From an uncultured Collinsella sp. (GTDB taxonomy: Bacteria; Actinomycetota; Coriobacteriia; Coriobacteriales; Coriobacteriaceae), in assembly GCA_937923795.1 (NCBI GenBank), contig CALDWI010000061.1:1-10541 (forward strand): DNA of 10,541 nucleotides, in the 5' to 3' direction. The stretch's first letter is position 1; every line of letters starts with the position of its first letter. The notes beneath the pieces were generated by a model. That model was not told the origin of the DNA, did not search any database, and was given only the letters and a program-made list of their open reading frames with translations. This document shows, piece after piece, positions 6,563 through 10,541 of this stretch. The position numbers and the translations under genes were made by a program.

Positions 6563-6687
6563 GGCCCCGTATCGGTGTTGCCTCCCGGCGCATTCCGCAG
6601 GGGGAGCGATATTTCGCAGCACGAAGTGCGTAGCAAAATATCGCTCATGCCCGAGGACGCGCCGGGAGGCAACACCGATACGGGGCC
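6563..6687 (+). repeat. Long palindromic element 2 (29-bp perfect arms, conserved inner boxes)
   Basis: The arms at 6563-6591 and 6659-6687 are exact 29-base reverse complements. On the + strand the left arm is followed directly by ATTCCGCAG (6592-6600), GGG, an 11-bp inner stem (6604-6614 with 6636-6646), an apex GCAC-GAA-GTGC (6619-6629), then ATGCCCGAGGAC (6647-6658) and the right arm. Compared with element 1, the boxes are 9/9 and 10/12 identical and the apex shares CGCAGC and the GAA loop. The arms match at only about half their positions, yet each is perfectly self-complementary. It is inverted relative to element 1. Function is unknown. Confidence 0.8.
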
Positions 6688-6710
6688 GGACATATAGATC
6701 TACCTGCGCA

Positions 6711-6726
6711 TTTACAAATTCGTAAA
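6711..6726. promoter_or_regulatory. Dyad TTTACAAATTCGTAAA, candidate operator
   Basis: This 16-bp inverted repeat has a single mismatched pair and lies 18 bp before the -35 of the tRNA-Leu promoter. It matches 14 of 15 bases of the palindrome at 53-67 upstream of the opp operon. It may be a binding site for a shared regulator or simply an A/T-rich upstream activating sequence. Confidence 0.35.
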
Positions 6727-6774
6727 CTTTTTTCTAAAAAGTGCTTGCACAGTTCTCGAATCATAGGTTATTAT
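6726..6774 (+). promoter_or_regulatory. tRNA-Leu promoter with A/T palindrome
   Basis: A -35-like TTGCAC (6745-6750) and -10 TATTAT (6769-6774) are 18 bp apart, placing the transcript start near 6781, about 50 bases before the tRNA. Immediately upstream, ACTTTTT (6726-6732) and AAAAAGT (6736-6742) form an A/T palindrome. The combination AAAAAGT, one base, CTTGC recurs before the tRNA-Gly gene at 10210-10222, which supports the call. Confidence 0.6.
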
Positions 6775-6831
6775 CTTCCTCGTTGAACGCGCGGGTCCAA
6801 CAGAACGAACTGCGAATCAACAACATAGCAT

Positions 6832-6921
6832 GTCGGAGTGGCGGAATTGGCAGACGCGCTAGCTTGAGGTGCTAGTGACCGCTTTTTGGTCATGCGGGTT
6901 CAAGTCCCGCCTCCGACACCA
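6832..6921 (+). tRNA. tRNA-Leu, anticodon GAG
   Basis: The acceptor stem GTCGGAG (6832-6838) pairs with CTCCGAC (6911-6917). The D stem is GCG/CGC, and the anticodon stem CTAGC/GCTAG (6859-6863 and 6871-6875) holds loop TTGAGGT with anticodon GAG at 6866-6868, reading CUC and CUU. A long variable arm (TGACC/GGTCA, 6876-6891) marks a class II tRNA, as expected for leucine. The T arm is GCGGG, TTCAAGT, CCCGC (6894-6910). Discriminator A6918 is followed by an encoded CCA (6919-6921). It is a single-gene unit with its own promoter and terminator. Confidence 0.96.
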
Positions 6922-6932
6922 TCGCATTTGAG

Positions 6933-6954
6933 AAGCCTCTTCGGAGGCTTTTTT
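6933..6954 (+). terminator. Intrinsic terminator of tRNA-Leu
   Basis: AAGCCTC (6933-6939) and GAGGCTT (6944-6950) form a perfect 7-bp stem closed by a TTCG loop, followed by a T run (6949-6954). It lies 12 bases after the tRNA CCA and only 27 bases before the next start codon, insulating the phosphatase gene from the tRNA promoter. Confidence 0.92.
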
Positions 6955-6967
6955 GTTACCGATAGAC

Positions 6968-6974
6968 GGTGAGG
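6968..6974 (+). promoter_or_regulatory. Shine-Dalgarno favouring ATG 6981
   Basis: GGTGAGG lies six bases before the ATG at 6981. The alternative in-frame GTG at 6969 is part of this same motif, so 6981 is the better start. I see no clear promoter between the tRNA-Leu terminator and this gene, which leaves very little room for one; it may lie further upstream or expression may depend on readthrough. Confidence 0.6.
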
Positions 6975-6980
6975 TCCACG

Positions 6981-9326
6981 ATGGAAACGCTTGAGCGCAA
7001 CGAGTGGGCAGACGTTGCCCAACTGGTCGAGATCACGAGCGATGCTGTCATCATCTGTGAGCTCGACGGAACCATTCTGCATGTGAATAATCGTTTGCTC
7101 GACCTGATGTGCGAGGAACGCGCTGACGTCATCAGCGGTGATGTCAAAGACGTTCTGTACTCGTCTGCCTTTGAGCGCGCGACCGAACATCGTCTACCGT
7201 TTGAGACCGATGGCTCCGAGAGCAAGCTGATGCTCAAGCTGAGCGACGGGTCCTTTATTCCCGTCTTGGTTAGCGCAGGTTCCGTTACGCCTCCGCGTAT
7301 CTTTGGACGTCGTGCACCGCGTGTCCTGGTGGCGCTTCACAGCATCGAAGAGCAGTATTCCCACGATCGTCAGCTCAAACGTGCGCTATCGGAGCTTAGG
7401 GTGGCGAATAAACGCCTTTCGGGTACCCTTTCGGTCATTATGAGTACCGTGGGCTCCGATGAGCTCCCCAGCTTGCTCGATACCGTTTTGAATCAGCTCG
7501 TTGGAACGCTCGATGCCTCCGGTGCGGCTATCTATTTTTCCGAGAGCGGCGGCTTTAAGCTCCGCGGTGTTTCTAGGGAGCTTGAGGATAGCTATCTGCC
7601 CGAGTTTATGCCGTACGGCGCGGGCATTCCGACCTACGTGCTTCGCGAGTCGCGTGCCTGTCGCCTGTCGATTCAGCAGGACCTTGAGGGCGACCGGGTT
7701 GCTTCGGGTATGTTCATGGATTTGGACAATCGTTCCAAGCACTTGCTGCGCGTGCAGGATATGCCCCCGTATCGCAGCGAGATCTGTCTTCCCGTGTTTT
7801 ACGGCACGCAGGTCCTTGGCGTGTTGGAAGTTGGCTGGAAACGCCCCCAGGCGCCACTTGCCTATGACGTGAACGTGCTCGAGGTCATCTGCGATTATCT
7901 GTCTATTCAGCTGGTCGGCATGGCGTCGAGCTTACGTTCGCGCCGCACGGCGGAGCTCGGCCGCTCGCTCAATTTGCTGCGCGACGAACTGTTTACCTAT
8001 CTCGATGATCCCGTTGCCGCCTCGCGAGCGGTGTCGACGGAAATCTGCACGGTGCTCAATTGTCATTTCTGCCCCGTGGAGTATGATGCGTGCCTCGAAA
8101 CCTATGTCATCGATTTTGAGGGCGGCAGTCGTGTGGCGCTGCCGGACGATCCGGAGTCACTCTTCTTTTCTGTCACGGCGCCAGCAGCGCGCCTGGGGGC
8201 AGCCCCCGACGGGTTTGAGACATCGGTGTTGGGCGGGACGAGCGCTGACGACCTCAAGCACGTGCGCCTTACACGTGTGGACGAATCCACGTCTATGGGT
8301 TCATGGTTGAGGGCCCACGGCCTACCGTGTCAGGGGCTTTATGTCGACTCCGGCATCGAAGCGGGGCGCTACCACTCGGAAGCGGATGGCAAACGAAGCA
8401 ACGATGCGATTGTTCCCGCTGATATCGCCAAGGGGCCGACGAGGCGCGCTTTGCTGCTCCGCGATGGCAGCCAAGAACCAATTGACGACCTTGAATACGA
8501 CTACCTGGTGCATCTGGCGCATGACTTTGAGCTGATCTATGAAGGCGAGTCTCAAAAGCGCGAAGAGCGTCATATCGCTCAGACGCTTCAGATTGGCATG
8601 AGAAATTCGCTTGGTGACGTTCCGGGCATTGCAACCGATTCGGTATACCTATCGGCAACGAATTCTGCGTTGGTCGGCGGCGACTTCTATACGCTTGTCC
8701 GTCTTCCCGACGATTGTGCCGTAATGATTTTGGGCGATGTATCCGGCAAGGGGATTGAGGCGGCGTCGATGTCGGCGCTCGTCAAGACGGCGCTGACGGC
8801 CTATGCCTGGGAGGGTGCAGGGCCTGCCCGTATGGCACGCTCGCTCAATAGCATGCTCATGGGCTTTTCGAGGGTCGAGACGTTTGTGACGGCGTTTATC
8901 GCCAAGATCGATCTTAAAGAGGGCCGCGCTACTTATTGCTCTGCGGGACATCCTCCCACTATGGTCATTAGGCCGTCGTCGACGCCGCGTGGCGGCGGCG
9001 AGACCTGCGGGGGAGAAGTGGAGCTCCTTGGGTGCCAATCGGGCGTGATCGGTGCCTTTGAGAGCATGGTCTACGAGACGGGCGTGTTTACATTCGCTCC
9101 TGGTGACATGCTATTTATGTATACCGACGGAACAATCGAAGCACGTGATCGCTCGGGTGCTTTCTTTGGCGAACAACGCCTTCGCGACCTTCTGCTCTCT
9201 GTCTCGGGTGAGGGCGTATCGGGAATCTGCGGCAAGGTCTTGGGCGAGCTTGACCGCTTTACCGAGTCGGCGCTGGACGATGACATCGCGCTGGTTTCCC
9301 TTGAGTTTTTACGGGGTCGATCGTAG
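6981..9326 (+). CDS. PAS-GAF SpoIIE-family (PP2C) serine phosphatase, RsbU/RsbP type
   Basis: This 781-residue protein has no membrane segment or signal peptide, so it should be a cytosolic sensor phosphatase. A PAS domain (about 12-122, with ICELDGTILHVNNRLLDLM at 25-43) is followed by a helical linker (123-150), a GAF domain (about 160-318) and a diverged GAF-like region (about 340-520). A second helix (521-540) leads to the SpoIIE/PP2C catalytic domain (about 545-776). Metal-binding aspartates are present: VGGDFY (Asp568), GDVSGKG (Asp586), YTDGT (Asp716) and DDD (766-768). The expected reaction is dephosphorylation of a phosphoserine on a STAS protein, most likely the one encoded 81 bp downstream. 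Odd points are four cysteines in 16 residues (356, 361, 364, 371) in the GAF-like part and loss of the usual ARYxPA run before VGGDFY. Family certain; signal unknown. Confidence 0.92.
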   Translation: METLERNEWADVAQLVEITSDAVIICELDGTILHVNNRLLDLMCEERADVISGDVKDVLYSSAFERATEHRLPFETDGSESKLMLKLSDGSFIPVLVSAGSVTPPRIFGRRAPRVLVALHSIEEQYSHDRQLKRALSELRVANKRLSGTLSVIMSTVGSDELPSLLDTVLNQLVGTLDASGAAIYFSESGGFKLRGVSRELEDSYLPEFMPYGAGIPTYVLRESRACRLSIQQDLEGDRVASGMFMDLDNRSKHLLRVQDMPPYRSEICLPVFYGTQVLGVLEVGWKRPQAPLAYDVNVLEVICDYLSIQLVGMASSLRSRRTAELGRSLNLLRDELFTYLDDPVAASRAVSTEICTVLNCHFCPVEYDACLETYVIDFEGGSRVALPDDPESLFFSVTAPAARLGAAPDGFETSVLGGTSADDLKHVRLTRVDESTSMGSWLRAHGLPCQGLYVDSGIEAGRYHSEADGKRSNDAIVPADIAKGPTRRALLLRDGSQEPIDDLEYDYLVHLAHDFELIYEGESQKREERHIAQTLQIGMRNSLGDVPGIATDSVYLSATNSALVGGDFYTLVRLPDDCAVMILGDVSGKGIEAASMSALVKTALTAYAWEGAGPARMARSLNSMLMGFSRVETFVTAFIAKIDLKEGRATYCSAGHPPTMVIRPSSTPRGGGETCGGEVELLGCQSGVIGAFESMVYETGVFTFAPGDMLFMYTDGTIEARDRSGAFFGEQRLRDLLLSVSGEGVSGICGKVLGELDRFTESALDDDIALVSLEFLRGRS

Positions 9327-9407
9327 GTCACGACGCCTGACGGGCGAAATCTGCGCGGTTGCAGATACGTGTGCATCGAGCGAGCTCTTTTGGGGAACCA
9401 TGGTCGT

Positions 9408-10154
9408 ATGAATGAGTGGAATGACATAGCGGTTTTGACGCCACCGGGCGATATCGACATCGCCTCGGTGCCCGCACTGCGCCGACGGTTGGATAATTTG
9501 ATCGACCGGGGCGTGCGTCGTGTTGTCATCAATTGCCAGACCGTGGGCTTTATCGACTCGACGGGTTTGGCGTTTTTGCTTACACGTGCTAGAGAGCTTA
9601 TGAGGCATGAGGGGCTGCTTTCGCTCGTTAACGCCTCCGATGAGGTCGTTCGCTTTTTGGAAATTGCCCGACTTGTTGACATCCTTCATGTCGCGGGCCC
9701 GGCGCGGGAGTCGATTCCCGCCATTCCGGTGGGGGAGTTGCCGCGATGGAGCAAGAGCGTCGAAGTGCAGCGAGGCATCGAGAATCTCCCGTATTATCGG
9801 CATCGTGTGGCCGAGCTCCTCGAATCGCTTCCCCTGAGGCGTGATGAGCGCTATGACGTCGCATTGGCGTTGGGTGAGGCATTGGGTAACGCATATGACC
9901 ATGCGGGCGGTGTTGGCTGCATCCTGACGGTTCAGGCCTATGGGGACCGTGTTGTGCTCGAGGTGCTTGATCGGGGCGCTGGCTATTCTATCGATGGGGC
10001 GAGCGAACCGGTAACATCCGAGGAACGCGGACGCGGTATCAAGCTTATGCGTATGCTCGTCGATAATGTGGAAGTTGCCCGTCGTACAGATGGCGCCGGC
10101 ACACGTGTTCGGATGGTGAAGCTGTTTAGCTCAGCATTGGAATCGTGTGCTTAG
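9408..10154 (+). CDS. STAS domain fused to RsbW/SpoIIAB-like serine kinase (anti-anti-sigma / anti-sigma fusion)
   Basis: This 248-residue cytosolic protein joins two normally separate partner-switch proteins. Residues 1-100 are a STAS domain with GDIDIASVPALRRRL (14-28) and the phosphorylation loop FIDSTG, Ser51 being the expected phosphosite. Residues 120-240 are a GHKL/HATPase_c domain: N box ALGEALGNAYDH (154-165, with Glu157 and Asn161), G1 DRGAGY (188-193), G2 RGRGIKLM (207-214) and GTRVRM (231-236). It should phosphorylate a STAS serine, perhaps its own, and be reversed by the upstream phosphatase. ATG 9408 is preferred because the STAS fold begins right after it; GGGGA is 11 bases upstream. 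GTG 9369 would add 13 residues. A small hairpin ATCTGC/GCAGAT (9349-9366) lies in the gap. No sigma factor is encoded nearby, so the final target is unknown. Confidence 0.85.
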   Translation: MNEWNDIAVLTPPGDIDIASVPALRRRLDNLIDRGVRRVVINCQTVGFIDSTGLAFLLTRARELMRHEGLLSLVNASDEVVRFLEIARLVDILHVAGPARESIPAIPVGELPRWSKSVEVQRGIENLPYYRHRVAELLESLPLRRDERYDVALALGEALGNAYDHAGGVGCILTVQAYGDRVVLEVLDRGAGYSIDGASEPVTSEERGRGIKLMRMLVDNVEVARRTDGAGTRVRMVKLFSSALESCA

Positions 10155-10199
10155 GGTCTTGGCTTGGCGCTATTTACCTGCATGAACTTGCTTTGAGCA

Positions 10200-10247
10200 A
10201 CTTTTTTGAAAAAAGTACTTGCGTCTTTAGGACAACTCGCGTAAATT
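10200..10247 (+). promoter_or_regulatory. tRNA-Gly/Cys cluster promoter with A/T palindrome
   Basis: ACTTTTTT (10200-10207) and AAAAAAGT (10209-10216) are perfect complements around one G, directly before CTTGCG. A -35-like TTGCGT (10219-10224) and a -10-like TAAATT (10242-10247) are 17 bp apart. The hexamers are weak, but the arrangement repeats that of the tRNA-Leu promoter. No intrinsic terminator is seen between the kinase gene stop (10154) and this point, so some readthrough is possible. Confidence 0.55.
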
Positions 10248-10259
10248 AATAACCCGCAA

Positions 10260-10335
10260 GCGGACATGGCTCAGTTGGTAGAGCACAACCTTGCCAAGGT
10301 TGGGGTCGCGGGTTCGAGCCCCGTTGTCCGCTCCA
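10260..10335 (+). tRNA. tRNA-Gly, anticodon GCC
   Basis: The acceptor stem GCGGACA (10260-10266) pairs with TGTCCGC (10325-10331). The D stem is GCTC/GAGC, and the anticodon stem CAACC/GGTTG (10286-10290 and 10298-10302) encloses TTGCCAA with anticodon GCC (10293-10295), reading GGC and GGU. The T arm is GCGGG, TTCGAGC, CCCGT (10308-10324). Discriminator T10332 is usual for glycine, and CCA is encoded at 10333-10335. It is the first of two identical copies as far as the window shows. Confidence 0.96.
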
Positions 10336-10345
10336 TTGCATTTCC

Positions 10346-10369
10346 GGACCGTCTCAAGCGGTCCTTTTT
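10346..10369 (+). terminator. Terminator-like hairpin between tRNA-Gly and tRNA-Cys
   Basis: GGACCG (10346-10351) and CGGTCC (10359-10364) form a 6-bp stem with a 7-base loop, followed by TTTTT (10365-10369). Only one base separates the T run from tRNA-Cys and no new promoter fits. It may be a leaky terminator or a processing site inside a tRNA operon. Confidence 0.65.
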
Positions 10370-10370
10370 C

Positions 10371-10444
10371 GGCGAAGTGGCCAAGTGGTAAGGCAGAGGC
10401 CTGCAAAGCCTTTACCCCCGGTTCGAATCCGGGCTTCGCCTCCA
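10371..10444 (+). tRNA. tRNA-Cys, anticodon GCA
   Basis: The acceptor stem GGCGAAG (10371-10377) pairs with CTTCGCC (10434-10440). The D stem is GCC/GGC, and the anticodon stem GAGGC/GCCTT (10396-10400 and 10408-10412, one G-T wobble) encloses CTGCAAA with anticodon GCA (10403-10405). The T arm is CCCGG, TTCGAAT, CCGGG (10417-10433). Discriminator T10441 is the expected identity base for cysteine. CCA is encoded at 10442-10444. Confidence 0.96.
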
Positions 10445-10453
10445 GGCAACATC

Positions 10454-10480
10454 CGGGCGCTCCGGCGCCCGTTTTGTTTT
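10454..10480 (+). terminator. Intrinsic terminator-like hairpin after tRNA-Cys
   Basis: CGGGCGC (10454-10460) and GCGCCCG (10465-10471) pair perfectly across TCCG, followed by TTTTGTTTT (10472-10480). Structure and T-tract are good. Another tRNA begins six bases later, so termination may be incomplete or the following gene may be matured from readthrough RNA. Confidence 0.75.
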
Positions 10481-10486
10481 ACATAT

Positions 10487-10541
10487 GCGGACATGGCTCA
10501 GTTGGTAGAGCACAACCTTGCCAAGGTTGGGGTCGCGGGTT
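10487..10541 (+). tRNA. Second tRNA-Gly (GCC), cut by the window end
   Basis: These 55 bases are identical to 10260-10314 and cover the acceptor 5' strand, D arm, anticodon arm with GCC and the start of the T arm. The 3' part lies outside the window. This is a direct repeat of the first tRNA-Gly, 227 bp downstream of it. Confidence 0.93.

Larger units (their letters stand above)
6236..6831. other. Gene-free, hairpin-dense intergenic region
   Basis: I find no credible coding sequence in these 596 bases. In order they hold palindrome 1 (6250-6381), a shortened remnant of the same core (6394-6423), two strong hairpins (6447-6472 and 6483-6501), an imperfect dyad around AACATGTT (6520-6536), palindrome 2 (6563-6687), an operator-like dyad (6711-6726) and the tRNA-Leu promoter (6745-6774). 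Such density of perfect inverted repeats is unusual and suggests a site that collects repeat elements between two transcription units. Confidence 0.7.

Noticed and set aside
6250..6687. Insertion sequence with a transposase
   Set aside because: No transposase-like frame lies between or within the palindromes and no target-site duplication is visible; at most they are non-autonomous elements.
6236..6831. CRISPR array in the repeat-rich gap
   Set aside because: The repeats are inverted and differ in sequence; there are no regularly spaced direct repeats and no cas gene in the window.
6969..6980. GTG start for the phosphatase
   Set aside because: The GTG lies within the GGTGAGG ribosome binding site that serves the ATG at 6981.

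Overview
The window looks like a chromosomal segment of a Coriobacteriia actinobacterium, most likely Collinsella or a close relative. I infer this from the moderately high G+C coding sequence with strong GGC/GAC/AAG/CTC-type codon preference, the actinobacterial style of the Opp proteins, and the stable-RNA promoter style. No marker gene in the window fixes the genus, so this is inference rather than identification. Everything recognisable is on the + strand.

Positions 1-292 are an upstream regulatory and leader region with a hairpin, a perfect 14-bp palindrome and short direct repeats. Positions 293-6235 hold a complete five-gene Opp/Dpp-type peptide importer: a Tat-type lipoprotein binding protein (oppA), two permeases (oppB, oppC) and two ATPases (oppD, oppF). 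A 13-bp hairpin with a weak T-tract lies between oppA and oppB. The last four genes are tightly packed (14 nt, 2 nt, then a 1-nt overlap) and so are probably cotranslated. OppA should capture peptides outside the cell, OppB/C form the channel and OppD/F power it.

Positions 6236-6831 carry no protein gene but are very rich in inverted repeats. Two long palindromes (6250-6381 and 6563-6687) each have exactly 29-bp perfect arms. The arm sequences differ, yet both elements share internal boxes at equivalent places: ATTCCGCAG next to one arm and ATGNNCGAGGAC next to the other, around an inner stem capped by a C-GAA-G triloop. They lie in opposite orientations, with a third, shortened remnant and two further hairpins between them. 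This is the most unusual signal in the window and looks like an undescribed repeat or structured-element family.

Positions 6745-6954 are a tRNA-Leu(GAG) unit with its own promoter and a strong terminator. Positions 6981-10154 hold a two-gene signalling module: a cytosolic PAS-GAF-(GAF-like)-SpoIIE/PP2C phosphatase, then a single protein fusing a STAS (anti-anti-sigma) domain to an RsbW/SpoIIAB-type kinase domain. Phosphatase, substrate and kinase of a partner-switching circuit are thus encoded by two genes, with no sigma factor in view. From about 10200 to the end is a tRNA cluster Gly(GCC)-Cys(GCA)-Gly(GCC), cut by the window edge. Its promoter shares an A/T palindrome plus CTTGC motif with the tRNA-Leu promoter.
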